Assembly (NCBI GenBank): GCA_032718475.1
Contig: JAUCBJ010008928.1
Location: forward strand, 62,001 to 126,000
Reading direction: 5' to 3'
DNA from: Nemertoderma westbladi
Lineage: Eukaryota > Xenacoelomorpha > Nemertodermatida > Nemertodermatidae
DNA length: 64,000 nt
Made by a program: the position numbers and the translations under genes. Position 1 is the stretch's first letter. The number at the start of each line of letters is the position of its first letter. Below the pieces are notes generated by a model. That model had not been told where the DNA came from. It worked only from the letters and a program-made list of their open reading frames with translations, and searched no databases. Of the stretch, positions 1 through 10,226 are shown one piece after another.

Positions 1-1
1 C

Positions 2-985
2 TGCGCCATGGTCCTCGTCCACGTCTTCGTCCGCTACAGTGGCTAGTGTCAATGTGTCTGGTAGGCTCGCAAGCCTTCCGGTGTCACTAGTCGGCGTCGA
101 ATTGTCGTGCGGCGGTTTGACAACTTCTTGATCTATCGGTAGGCTCGCAAGCCTTCCAAGATCAACGACCGGTGTCGAAGCCTGGTGGGTGGGGTCAATG
201 ACCTTCGGATTTTTCGGTAGGCTCGCAAGCCTTCCAAAATCCTCGTTCATCGAGTCATCCACAGCAACAACCCTCAGGTCTTCAGTAGTCAATACAACCT
301 GGTCTACTGCAAGTAGTTGTAAGTTAGAGGTCCGTATGGTCGTGTCCAGATCGGTTACGTCAGTATCGGTGGCGTCTACGTTAGTGACGCAAGTCTGTCG
401 TAGTGCCGTCCGTACAATTGGACCACGGGCGTGTGAAGGAGAATTATCTATCGTGTTAGTCAATAAACTATACGTACTCAAAACGTCGTCCTCCTGGTCA
501 CTTACCTCTAGTGAACGTATTGGTGCTCTAGTATACCAACCTATGGGAGTTCTACATGCGTAGGGGTTGCCCGCTGTAATAACAGATGGGCGTGTCTCCC
601 ATACCTGATGTAAGTTAAACTGGTCTGTCCCAATTAACATCGCAATGGAACGATAATTAACAGGACATTCCGGTATTCCAAGGTGTCGGAAATACTTACG
701 ATCTTCCGGTGATTGCTCTGGCACAGGGCCGAGCAAGTTACTAAAGTCCTTCGTAGCTGCAAAGGTCAAATTTCTTACCGGAAGTAATGAGCGCTCCTCC
801 TTGCTGTGTTCCGCTTTGGAAAGAAGAGTGTCTAAGGTTAGTTTTACTCTTGTCACAGGGATCGCTCTCTTACCATGCATGCTGCTTACAGTATACTGAG
901 CAGTCTTACCTTGACTCAAGTCCGTAACTACGTCGGCTACTTGTTCGTCGACATAGCTATGCGATGACGCAGAGTCTAAGATGGC
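2..985 (-). CDS. BEL-A protease region (partial, runs off window edge)
   Basis: This is the continuation, in the same frame, of the gag gene that ends at the TAG at 986-988. I checked every codon down to base 2 and found no further stop, so the frame is open to the window edge. It begins AILDSAS, the usual position of the retropepsin active site of BEL/Pao elements; the family normally has D-S/T-G, so Ala in the third place is unusual. A block with LIGTD lies near 620-640, as in the BEL protease domain (DUF1758-like). The rest is an acidic linker ending in three 26-residue repeats that each start GRLASLP. A consensus splice donor lies on this strand at 500-506. RT, RNase H and integrase would lie beyond the window. 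Seen: the open frame and motifs; inferred: protease function. Confidence 0.75.
60..235 (-). repeat. 78-bp coding tandem repeat carrying an invariant 20-bp near-palindrome
   Basis: The sequence GGTAGGCTCGCAAGCCTTCC (plus strand) occurs at 60-79, 138-157 and 216-235, exactly 78 bases apart. The 20-mer is identical in all three copies, while the 58 bases between copies have drifted strongly. On the coding (minus) strand each copy reads GRLASLP. The 20-mer is self-complementary except at two positional pairs, so it can fold as a hairpin. Confidence 0.9.
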
Positions 986-3685
986 CTATATACGCTTGCT
1001 CCCTCGGGTTCCGGTAATCTTTATAGGAATCACGCTAAACCCTTTCAATTGGTTCTGTGTGAGGAGCGTTATCGATGGCTGTTCCTCACCTGCATGCACG
1101 TATAAAGTGTCGTCTTCCTCCTCGTCCTCGTCCGATGATCCTGACTGATCCATACAGTCGGTATAAAAGGTATGGATCTCGCGCGGCGCACGCTCCTTAT
1201 AAAGCGCGTCGCATCTAGCCGCTTTATCGGGATGCTCTCGTCGAAAGCGTCTGGTCGGAGTATGACTGGTTGTGTGAAGCAACGCGTCATGGTTACGTCC
1301 ACACAGAGAACATGTATCGTCGCTCGGGCAATCCTTCCGGACGTGTCCTGGCTTCATACATCTCCAACAGGAATCTAGAGATCGGATTTGGAGTCTCCTT
1401 TCCTCGATCCCTAACTCTTTAAAAGCGCGACATCCACGTAGTTTATGTCCGCTATGGTTTCTGCCGTTCCGCTCGCAGTATGAGCATCCCACAAAGTCCG
1501 CCGGCAACTGTTGTCGTGGCTGCGTGGTGCCGATAGGCGTCAGAACTTTAGAAGTCTCAGTAGGGGTGGCGTAAGTAACGGCCTTCGCGTTCGTCGGAAA
1601 TGGTTTAGTCCGATTCGGCGCAGAAACAGTTATCCCTTCCGCCGCGATATGGTGATCGGTATAGTTCGATCGAGTCTCGATCACGGCCTCCCGTGAAATA
1701 AGTTGATAGACATCGGTGAGTTTTAATAACCCTCCGGCCTCTTCGCGTTGGTACTCGATGCGTCGCCATTCTCTTCGTAGTCGATGATGAAGTCGACCGA
1801 TTATTCGAATGAGAACCGTCGGTGCGTTAGCGTACTCGAGTTGTCCAATGGACCGTAAAGTCCCTATAGCGTTCTTTATTTCATCCGCGAGTCGTAAAAG
1901 GTCGATCGGTCTCGAAATGTTGCCTCCTCTGCAGAGGTCTTCAATGATGGATTTAGCCATGGCGACATTACCGCCGTAAATCGAATACAAACGGTCGTAC
2001 GCCAACTCAAAGGCATCGGGAACTCCAATAAAGGTTTCCGCTAATCGTTTCGGCTCACCAGACAGAACTTGGAGCAAGTAGTTAAACTTCTCCGTCGAGG
2101 TGAAAGCACACTTAGCGATCTGGGACTCTACGTAGTCTACCAGTGTGCGCCAGTGTTTCGCGTTGCCAGAGAACTTCGGCGGTTGCTGTGCCGGTAATCC
2201 GTGTCTAGCCGCGAATTTCGCAATCTCGCTAACTAAATCCAACTGTCCGCGTCCCTGTTCGGCGGCGTCGTCCAGTCGCTCCCTTCCGCGCGTTGTTCGT
2301 CGGTAGGAATTATTAACGGGATCTTCTTCTCGATGTGTCGGGGTCCGTCTAGTCTCCTGTTCTCTCCTCGGTGGTCGATGTTGTCTAGGTTGTTCCAACT
2401 CCACGCTGGTTCGTGATCGATCCGACGGTTGCGCTTCGAGTCGCTCTTCTATCTGAGCTAGTCGGTCCGCTACAGGTCGCATTATTTCGGCGAGTCTGTT
2501 GGTGCTGATCGCTTCCGCTGGTTGCAACGTGGGTTTCTGTTGGGGTGTTTCTCGAGGTGGATTGTCGATGTAGGGATTCGTCGACCTCACCTCTCGTTTG
2601 TAATCTTCCGCCGCTCTAGTACGGAATATTTCCCGTTCCGTCGACTCCGAGTCACTGGATGAATCGCTGTCGTCCGGATAAGGTGGCTGGCGGGTTCGTG
2701 TCCGGCGTATTATTCTCGATTTCGTCCGTTGTGGTCCGGAATCTACGGCTCTCCGTTGTTCGGCAGGCTCGCAAGCCTTCCACGAAGTCGTATGTCTCGC
2801 TATACGTTGTCCGATCCCGTGGGTACTACCCACATCCATCCTCCTCCGTAGTTCGGTAGGCTCGCAAGCCTTCCACGAAGTCGTAGGTTGCGTCGAACAT
2901 TGTGTCAACGGTCGAGTGAAATAGTCGGGTTTCGTAGTCGGTCTGTAAATAACTGGATTTGCACAGCACGTCACAGGTTTAACTTGTAATGGTTTACTCA
3001 CCTGTTTAATGGTCATAAACGCAGGTTCCTCTCTTCCTACAAGTAGACTACGACTTACTGTAGGTGGACTAGTTATGTTACCTGCTAAAATTGGCGATGA
3101 AGTCGCCCTAGGTTGCGGTAATTCCGTCACAACAAACCTGTTGCCTTGCGTCGAACGCACAGGCGTTATTTCCTTAGGTTTCGTAACAAAGACCGGTTTT
3201 ATCGGAGTCGTGGGTTTGAGCATAGGAATAACTTGGGGAAAACGTTTACAGTAATCCTCGACGAACTCCTCTCCTCGATCTATCGCTCCCACGCTTCCTT
3301 CCTCGATCCGCTTCTGTATTCCGCGATATCGAGCTTCCATACGATCCAGGGCAGACAAGTCGTGTCCAGTTCGCGATCTCATAGATCTATCTCTCGCGTC
3401 GAGTTCGAGGTCCGCTTGCGCGTTCGCTGTCTCGCGCGATCTACGATTCAATTCGAACTGTAGTTGCATCTCCCTTTCGCGTCGATCTGCATCCTGTTGT
3501 TGTGCCGCTAATTCCGCTTCCTGTATAGCTAATCGAGCATTTATTTGCCGCGCCTCCAACTTGGCACGAGCGTCGGATGCTGCTTTCTTCCGTGCTAACT
3601 CGTCAGCTGCCGCCTGTCGTGCTAACTCGTCGGCTGCTGCCGCCGCGGCCGCTTCTCGCGCTAAGTCCTCCTCCAGTCTCCGCAT
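986..3685 (-). CDS. BEL-A gag, main part (coiled coil, gag core, zinc knuckles)
   Basis: An 899-residue frame encodes the nucleocapsid/gag part of a BEL/Pao retrotransposon. Residues 1-130 are rich in Ala, Glu, Arg and Gln and look like a long coiled coil. About 130-490 is a low-complexity linker. About 495-665 resembles the BEL gag core (DUF1759-like). About 730-810 holds the zinc knuckles: CSYCERNGRNHSGHKLRGC, CWRCMKPGHVRKDC and CSLCGRNHDALLH. Gag would assemble the cytoplasmic particle and bind the RNA. The Met at 3685 is not the true start: the frame continues upstream, in phase, through a TAA at 3728-3730 into the next segment. It ends at TAG 986-988, directly before the protease motif. 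The two stops may be decay, or the TAG may be a readthrough site. Confidence 0.85.
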   Translation of the reverse strand: MRRLEEDLAREAAAAAAADELARQAAADELARKKAASDARAKLEARQINARLAIQEAELAAQQQDADRREREMQLQFELNRRSRETANAQADLELDARDRSMRSRTGHDLSALDRMEARYRGIQKRIEEGSVGAIDRGEEFVEDYCKRFPQVIPMLKPTTPIKPVFVTKPKEITPVRSTQGNRFVVTELPQPRATSSPILAGNITSPPTVSRSLLVGREEPAFMTIKQVSKPLQVKPVTCCANPVIYRPTTKPDYFTRPLTQCSTQPTTSWKACEPTELRRRMDVGSTHGIGQRIARHTTSWKACEPAEQRRAVDSGPQRTKSRIIRRTRTRQPPYPDDSDSSSDSESTEREIFRTRAAEDYKREVRSTNPYIDNPPRETPQQKPTLQPAEAISTNRLAEIMRPVADRLAQIEERLEAQPSDRSRTSVELEQPRQHRPPRREQETRRTPTHREEDPVNNSYRRTTRGRERLDDAAEQGRGQLDLVSEIAKFAARHGLPAQQPPKFSGNAKHWRTLVDYVESQIAKCAFTSTEKFNYLLQVLSGEPKRLAETFIGVPDAFELAYDRLYSIYGGNVAMAKSIIEDLCRGGNISRPIDLLRLADEIKNAIGTLRSIGQLEYANAPTVLIRIIGRLHHRLRREWRRIEYQREEAGGLLKLTDVYQLISREAVIETRSNYTDHHIAAEGITVSAPNRTKPFPTNAKAVTYATPTETSKVLTPIGTTQPRQQLPADFVGCSYCERNGRNHSGHKLRGCRAFKELGIEERRLQIRSLDSCWRCMKPGHVRKDCPSDDTCSLCGRNHDALLHTTSHTPTRRFRREHPDKAARCDALYKERAPREIHTFYTDCMDQSGSSDEDEEEDDTLYVHAGEEQPSITLLTQNQLKGFSVIPIKITGTRGSKRI
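2762..2874 (-). repeat. Two copies of the 20-bp near-palindrome in a 93-bp duplication
   Basis: The 20-mer recurs at 2762-2781 (one base different) and 2855-2874 (identical to the copies at 60-235). The pair is 93 bases apart, with extra shared flank (CACGAAGTCGTA) after each. Here the coding strand reads it in a different frame, giving TSWKACEP instead of GRLASLP. Confidence 0.9.
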
Positions 3686-3727
3686 CTCTGATGCTTCGAA
3701 CTCAGCCTGTGCTTGAAGTTTCGCAAG

Positions 3728-4675
3728 TTACGCTACATCCTCTCTGCGCTGTTTTTCTCCTTCGATGGCGATCTGTGCCATCTGTAGTTGCGCTTCTTCC
3801 TCGGCGACTTGTTGTCGGCGTGCAACCTCCTGTTGTTGTCGAGTAATTCCAGACGCTGTTCCACTAACGTCGCCAACGTTGCCAACGTCGCTCCGTACGC
3901 TAACGAACGATCTATCCAGTGGTGGATGTTGGTAGGCTCGCGAGCCTTCCGTAGTGAGAACTTCCGTCGTCCCTCGCGGTTCGACTTCCGGTTCGTCGAT
4001 CGGTACGCCGCATCTACGAAGAAAATTGGTCAGCGTTTCCAACCTTCCGTCCAGGCAGTAGAGTTCTTCTTCCTCTTCGGGTTGTAACAACGCGTCCGAA
4101 ACTGACTCACCTAGCAGTTGGTCGAACTGCTCCTGTTGAGCCAATCTTATCACCGACTTAAACTGGATAAAGCTTTCTCTCGCACTTACCAATTTATCTA
4201 CTATCTTTACCTGAGTAAAGTTGTCGCCACGCAACTCTGCAAGTTCGTGCAAACCTTTAAGTTTATCTACGGAGGCATGTACCCTACTTTCTATCCTTAC
4301 CTGTAAGGTGTAGAACTCGTATCTCGACATCGGGGCGGTTAACTCGCGTAAAACGCGAAAACCTTCTCCAAGGTTCCGAGTAATCTGGGCCATGTGTCCT
4401 CCTATACTTCTGATAACGTTCTCCTGGCTTCCAGTCGAACTTACCATGTCCGGTTCCCGCGATCTAGTCTGCGGGACAGTAAGGAAATCTTCGATTCTGC
4501 CGTCGCCACGCGTTGCGGTTTCCGGTATTTCCGTTCGGGGTACCGGCGACGCAAGCGGTGTGACATCGGTGGAATCTCGGGTTCTCCTTCTCGGTTCGTC
4601 TACTGTCGATCTGTCCGGGTCGCACGAGTCATAGTCGGTAGGTGGGTATCTCGTCGAATGGGGTGTGTCACTCAT
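3728..4675 (-). CDS. BEL-A gag, N-terminal part
   Basis: A 315-residue frame starts at ATG 4675 with MSDTPHSTRY, similar in style to the MSD starts of the other BEL gag proteins here (MSDAKQ at 19969, MSDTKQ at 11626). It has a charged, disordered N-terminus, a helical middle and a C-terminal Gln/Glu/Ala coiled coil that continues in phase past the TAA stop into the 899-residue frame (15 codons between the stop and the next Met). Seen: the same frame on both sides of the stop. Inferred: one original gag-protease frame of more than 1550 codons, broken only by TAA at 3728 and TAG at 986. The coding strand also holds donor-like sites near 4180 and 4295. Confidence 0.8.
   Translation of the reverse strand: MSDTPHSTRYPPTDYDSCDPDRSTVDEPRRRTRDSTDVTPLASPVPRTEIPETATRGDGRIEDFLTVPQTRSREPDMVSSTGSQENVIRSIGGHMAQITRNLGEGFRVLRELTAPMSRYEFYTLQVRIESRVHASVDKLKGLHELAELRGDNFTQVKIVDKLVSARESFIQFKSVIRLAQQEQFDQLLGESVSDALLQPEEEEELYCLDGRLETLTNFLRRCGVPIDEPEVEPRGTTEVLTTEGSRAYQHPPLDRSFVSVRSDVGNVGDVSGTASGITRQQQEVARRQQVAEEEAQLQMAQIAIEGEKQRREDVA
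3931..3950 (-). repeat. Sixth copy of the 20-bp palindrome, third reading frame
   Basis: GGTAGGCTCGCGAGCCTTCC is self-complementary except for one T-T pair, making it the most perfect of the six copies. The coding strand reads it as EGSRAY, the third possible frame. Confidence 0.9.
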
Positions 4676-6713
4676 GTCTTATTATATACGTCAAGTACGG
4701 GTAATAAAATGTCAAGTGTCTGAATGTTGAAGTGTCAAACTTACCTAACCGGTACAAATAAATCAACAAGTCAGAATGTCGAAATGTCAAAATGTCGAAA
4801 TGTACAAATGTCAAACTTACCTTGATATATATATATATCATATATATACCCTAACCGGTACAAATAAACTAACAAGGTATATAATAAAATAAGTAGTAAT
4901 CTAGCCTACCGGCTAAATTTGTACGAATAAGTGAGATAACGGTATACGTTAACAAAATGTAGATCAACAAGTATAGACAATAGGCCAAACAGCAACTTCT
5001 AACAGGAAAATAAGTACCAACAACACTACTAATAGACAGTGAAACCCACAAATTTTGAGTACTACTGTGCTTTCTTAAGTTTGAACGACGCAAGTCGTAA
5101 AACTTACGTTCCTTTGATCTTCCAGTCGTACAAATTCCCAAATACAAACCGGACGTGGGTCTTTCCGTTTTTCGGCGGCGCGGACGAATTTATTGTCTCC
5201 CAAACTTTGCGAAAAGCGGTCTAATCCTCGAAGCGGTCCAGAAATGAGTCCTTGAGTCCTGAAAAGGTCGAAGGTGAGAGTTTTACTTCTACGCTTACGA
5301 AAAATCTTCCTAGGTACCGATACAAATTGGTCTTTAAACCCTATGTACCTTTTCAAGTACCGAAAAGTAACACCGCACACACACGGCGTAAAACAAAGTG
5401 CTACAAACTAACTGTTAGCTAGTCAAAGATTAAATACGAAAGTATTAGCTACCCTAAAAGCCTACTGAAGCAGGGGACGTTCTAAATTACTAAATTTACT
5501 AACCTTAAATTTTAAATATCTCCTACTTTCAATAGCTAACAGATCTAAACTATACTATACGCTAATTTCAGAATTTGTATAATATACTTCCTACTGTAAG
5601 GGTCCAGTAGTATACCGCTTACCAGATCCTAGTAACGATGTATCTTACTATGAGACTCTAGTAATGTATACGGGCTCGTACAGTATCTGACAACAAATCC
5701 CAGTCCAGGATATCTAAACAAACAGATACAGTACACAAACGACTACTGGCGAGGAACAGAGCCTTGTATCTATTCTATGTACGTGAGCGGGTCTAATGCC
5801 TACGTACTAGACAGAAGGATACCTGTCCTCTAACCGGTGAGGCAGATGTACAGTTACAGTAACAGACCAAACTCACGGGAAAACAATCCCCGCGCAGCGA
5901 ATCCTAACTATCACTGACAGTCCTAAATACAGTAACTTGCCGCGGTGTGATTTATATGGTTTATATACGAGCTAGTGGGTTAACAGACCTAGCGTAACAA
6001 CACTGACAGTCCTAAATCAGTCGAAAAGGGGTCGTGCCTAAATGTAACAATAACTGATCCCCCTGTACGAAATCAGTCTAAAGGGTCAAGCCTAAATGTA
6101 ACAATAACTGCTGTCCAGACAAACAACAGTTTAATAACGAAAGTGAAATACTCCTTATCTTGCCGCAACTAAATCAGATCCTAATTTTACAAATACAGAT
6201 AATTTCCACCTAAAGTAATGTATAGTACGCTATAGCTAGTAGAACTTTAAGGGCAATATGTTTTAGGGCGTGTGTGTGTGGGTGTGTTACAAATAAAACA
6301 ATTTCGTGTAATTCCTTTTACTAGGTTTTAGTGATTTTCTGACTAAATGATACCGTGCGCTAGCTACTAAAATAAACTAGTCGCGTTTGTAGAACTTTAT
6401 ACTCACGAATGACGTCAAAGCTCTCTCCTTCCTATCCACAACCCAATGGGCAACCACTGTGTTAGTAACTACACCCGTGATCGGCACTAATACCAGATTC
6501 TGGTTGTAAGATAAGAATAGGGGTTAATCGCTACCGTACGTTAGCTGATCTGGTATACTAATTTAATTCTAGAACTTTGTTGCTGCGGTAGTTAGCAGCA
6601 ATACCTATCAGTACGTGGCAAGGCGCGGTAGGATATTAATAAACCTCCCTAGGCCAAGCAGTGTGCCGGTAGCAGAAATACTCCTTGCCTGATCAAATAG
6701 CTAACTCCAGACA

Positions 6714-6728
6714 GGGGGGGGGGGGGGG
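6714..6728. repeat. 15-base G run
   Basis: An uninterrupted run of G on the plus strand, one of at least eight G or C runs of 12 or more in the window. Confidence 0.95.
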
Positions 6729-6901
6729 TACTAATGTACGTTCTACAAAGCGAACCGGTACCAAACAGTCAGTGCTACGACTCACTAAATTATGGAACAT
6801 ATGCTGTCCGTACCTAATATGTACTCGCGTACTGACGAATGGCAATAGTTCGCACCTGTAGGAAGTACAGGTTAACCCAGGGATTCGTAGGACTTGACAA
6901 A

Positions 6902-6920
6902 GGGGGGGGGGGGGGGGGGG
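6902..6920. repeat. 19-base G run
   Basis: An uninterrupted G run about 175 bases after the previous one. It can form a G-quadruplex. Confidence 0.95.
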
Positions 6921-7373
6921 TGTCTGGATATAATTATTTGATCCTAAATTTGCGGCGTCCAGTACGATGTCACGCTTACCCTGATCTATAGGTCTTACGG
7001 TGGGCAAGGGCGTCGAACAAAGTCTTACCTTCTCACAAAGCGGGCGCTGCATAGCAAGTGGAGTATTTCGAAGGGGCAAAGGGGGTGCGCGGTCGATCCA
7101 ATGTGGGCGCTAGCGTGTTGTGGACATCTCTTCCCTGCGTTGCTTACGGCCTAACGATCTAGGCTGCCATCTCCCTGATGTTTGGCTGTCCCGAAGTTGG
7201 ACCAAAAGAAAACATGTCAGGAATTTGCAGTATATTTACAGTTTTACAAAAGGATTTATCAAATAAAGTTTCAACAAGAAACCGAATTAACTAAATTTAC
7301 AAGAATAAACGATCTAAGAAGGGGGTAAGGTGTGTATGACGTGATAACAAGAGATAACCGAAGGCAAACCGGC

Positions 7374-7745
7374 CTTTTATACTAGAAATTGCACATGGAA
7401 ACTAAACAGAATTTTCCACAGCTTCACCATTGAGCAATGAAGTGCTTCGTGCCCTATGATTGGCCCAGCTCATCGTTCAACGCAGTCCGGCCCTTACACT
7501 AATCTGGGACATGGAATCCTAACAGAATTTTCCACTGCCTCACATTTGAGCAATAAGATAATTTATGCCCTATGATTGGCCTGGCTCATCATTCGCTACG
7601 CTGTACGCTTCTCATTGGCCTACCAATTAGCACCAAACGAAAATAAATGGCCCCAAAATACAAATTTCCCGACTGGGATTCGAACTCGTAACCTATGTAA
7701 TGTAACCAACGCCTTAACCATCTGACCACTACGCCACGAGAGTAC
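7374..7745 (-). mobile_element. tRNA-derived SINE with duplicated body
   Basis: The minus strand from about 7745 has a tRNA-like head: an A-box match (TGGTCAGATGG) and, about 35 bases later, a B box (GAGTTCGAATCC), the internal pol III promoter of tRNA genes. It is not a working tRNA: I cannot fold a clean acceptor stem, and a long non-tRNA body follows. The body holds two copies of a ~115-bp unit (about 7398-7511 and 7512-7626), each with an AACAGAATTTTCC block and a GGCCAATCATAGGGC-type block. SINEs of this type are copied by LINE reverse transcriptase. The 3' end is uncertain. Confidence 0.7.
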
Positions 7746-7929
7746 CTAAGGGTTTTGTGTGTACAAATATGAATAGGCATATTACATTACTGTAGCTCAA
7801 TCAAAATACGTCGGATTTTCGAAAGTTTTTACGTTAAAGTTAAACTACAAATGCTATCTTATAGTGAAATAATTCATCAATATGAATTTATAAATTTATT
7901 CCCGTGAATTTTATTATTTGATATTAAAA

Positions 7930-8470
7930 TAGACACAGTTTTATTCCAGAACATGTCTGGAGACTAGGATCCTTAATTCCAGAAATTTGTCTTTAAAGAG
8001 TATCGGTAAATGCTATGATATCTTAATCGACTATAATTTTAGAGGATCTGAATTTTAACAGATTTTTATTTATAGATTTTCTAGAGTCAATTTATTAGCA
8101 TTTCCTCTATTTTAGCATTTGTTTTAACAGATTTTATAAATATTTGTTAAATATTTAACTAGGATCCTTAATTACAAAATTTTGTCTTTTAAGAGTATCG
8201 GTAAGTACTACGATATCTTAATCAACTAGAATTTTAGAGGATCTAAAGGTTTAACAGATTTGTTAGCATTTCCTCTATTTTAACATTTGTTATAACAAAC
8301 GTTGTAAATATTTATTAAATATTTAATATTTAATATTTAGGATGGGCACATGTCTGGGGACGTTAACCACTGATTCTAGAACTTTGTATTTCAAGTATAT
8401 CGGTGGCTGCCACGATATCTTAATCGACTAGAATTTCAGATGGTCAAAAGTTTAACAGATTTATTTTGCG
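7930..8470 (-). repeat. Threefold ~190-bp repeat in the BEL-B 3' region
   Basis: Three diverged copies, starting near 7960, 8160 and 8350, share an order of blocks: GGATCCTTAATT, TTTGTCTTT, GTATCGGTAA, CGATATCTTAATC and TTTTAACAGAT. Two related units occur in the other orientation at 24720-24990, in the 3' region of the full-length relative. Confidence 0.65.
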
Positions 8471-8994
8471 CGCTTCAACGCTACTGTTAAATAGACATCT
8501 TTCTACTATATGTATTATTTAAGATACGGTATGAGAGCAATATTGCAAGAAGCAATGTCAGTGAGAAGAGGTAAGTCATTTCCAAGGTCTACCCAGAGCT
8601 TGGTTTAGCTGAGACACGAGGATCTGAACTTTGCATTCCTAATACTCTACTTTACCAATAATACATAAGTATAGTAGGGGCGGTATATTGTACTTTAATA
8701 AGTACTGACATTTCATCTTACTGTAGTCACATATTTATAGTATGATACGGACAGTAAGGAAAGAGAAAATGAAATTATTTCTCGCCATTAACGAATTATA
8801 TTATACTAAGTAATTAAGTAATAAAACACAAAATATATTGCACTAATCTACTGAATAATCGTTAAAAAATATTATTCTACTAAATAAAATTAAAGAAAAC
8901 GATTATAATAATAGAAATTACATAATAATACATACATAAATATAAAAATAAAAATAAAATAAATAATGTAGTCACACACCCACTCCAAACGCTG

Positions 8995-9276
8995 TTACAT
9001 TGGGGAGTCCCTAGATGTTTGTTGGATTAGGGAGGTGGTCGTGGGAAGAGTCTCTTGCCTTCTATAGTTACCAGACAACTCTTGGTCTCTTTCCAGTAAA
9101 CATAAACGACCAACCGGGCGATTAAATTTCGCGGTTAATTTACTTTCAAACACAATTCCAGGTTTCTTAAAGTTACGTCGCATGACGATGAGTTCTACCG
9201 ATCGCACTAAACCATCATCGGATATATGAGTCTCGATGATACGACCTGTCTGCCACCTCTTACGGGAAAGATCTGA
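8995..9276 (-). pseudogene. BEL-B integrase C-terminal tail
   Basis: This encodes the last ~90 residues of the BEL polyprotein, after the integrase core and beyond a stop near 9276. It includes DDGLVRSVEL and FNRPVGRLCLLE, typical of the BEL integrase tail (DUF5641-like). The plus-strand element keeps the same tail (PVGRLCLP near 24070), directly fused to RNase H linker sequence. Confidence 0.7.
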
Positions 9277-10200
9277 TTACACGATAAGGACCATGTCTCC
9301 GGCGCTGACGTTTTCTTGCTGCGCAAACCACTTTGTTCGAAGTTGTAGTGTAGGAAGATAATGTTTTTCTAAATGGTCAGCGAAACGATAGGATAATAAC
9401 TGCATAAGTTGCCAAGTTTGTCGGCAGTATTCGTCTCCGTCTGTTATTTCCGATTGCGGGAGCATGGCTACAGGTTTCTTTAGTAGGAAATGCGTGGGTG
9501 TTAGCGCTTCTAGGGAGTCGGGACTCGATGAGACTGGCATAAGCGGTCTCTCGTTGAGATAGGCGGCGACTTCTTCCATTAACGTCCGCAAAAGTTCATC
9601 GGTGAGATACGCGCGGCACGGCACTATAAAGTGAAATGCGGTCTTTACGCTACGTATGAGTCTCTCCCAACTTCCCCCCCACCAAGGGGCGTCGGCGGCA
9701 TTGAAGGTCCAGCTAGATGCTGTTACTCTTAGCTGATCGTCCACCTGTCTTTGGTTCCAATCCTTTACGTAAGCTTTAATCTCGTTATTGGTGCCAATGA
9801 AATTAGTACCTTTGTCAGATCTCATAGTGTTGCTAGTCCCAAAATGAGCGATTTTTCGGCGTAAACTCAGTATGAAGCTGTTGGTAGATAGATCGTTCAC
9901 CATATCTAGATGGATCGCTCTACAAGTCATACAGACGAAGATGACGCACCATCGCTTGACTATAGTCCTAGCACGATATATTTCAATAGGGCCAAATAAA
10001 TCCACACCAGTATTAGTAAAGGGTGGTTCATAACAGCTTACTCGTTCCCTAGGTAATTCTGCCTCTCGCTGTGTTAAAGGCCTACTAAATGCTTTCCTAC
10101 AGGGTATACAGTTCCTAAGAACTTGGTTTAGAGCTCGACGGGGCTTATGGAAAAAATAGCGAGTTCGAATTTCGCTAAGAACTCATTATCTACCAGCGTG
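9277..10200 (-). pseudogene. BEL-B integrase core with degraded zinc-binding N-terminus
   Basis: The catalytic core is open for 242 codons (10005 down to 9277) and shows the DDE acidic residues in context: the Asp of VDLFGPIE, the Asp of RSDKGTNF, and the Glu of WWGGSWERL, followed by IRSVK. The apparent start at 10005 is a GTG inside the domain, not an initiator. Upstream, a frame with stops still reads HSKLYHAG and later NCIPCRK, the remains of the HHCC zinc-binding domain. Integrase would insert cDNA into host DNA. It is broken upstream and closed by a stop at 9277, so non-functional. Confidence 0.8.
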
Positions 10201-10226
10201 GTAAAGCTTACTGTGAACATCTACAA

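Larger units (their letters stand above)
4676..7345 (-). other. BEL-A 5' leader and probable LTR region, boundaries unresolved
   Basis: This 2.7 kb stretch upstream of the BEL-A gag start has no convincing gene. On the minus strand it holds two strong splice-donor matches (GGTAAGT at about 4741 and 4818), an AT dinucleotide stretch near 4830-4850, and partly repeated AACAATAACTG/ACTGACAGTCCTAAAT motifs at 5900-6120. The matching 3' LTR would be outside the window, so the LTR end cannot be set by comparison. Confidence 0.4.

Noticed and set aside
6693-7079. 128-codon minus-strand frame with proline runs
   Set aside because: The prolines come from the G runs at 6714 and 6902; composition is otherwise not protein-like.
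7589-7780. 63-codon minus-strand frame
   Set aside because: It overlaps the tRNA-like head of the SINE and has no independent support.
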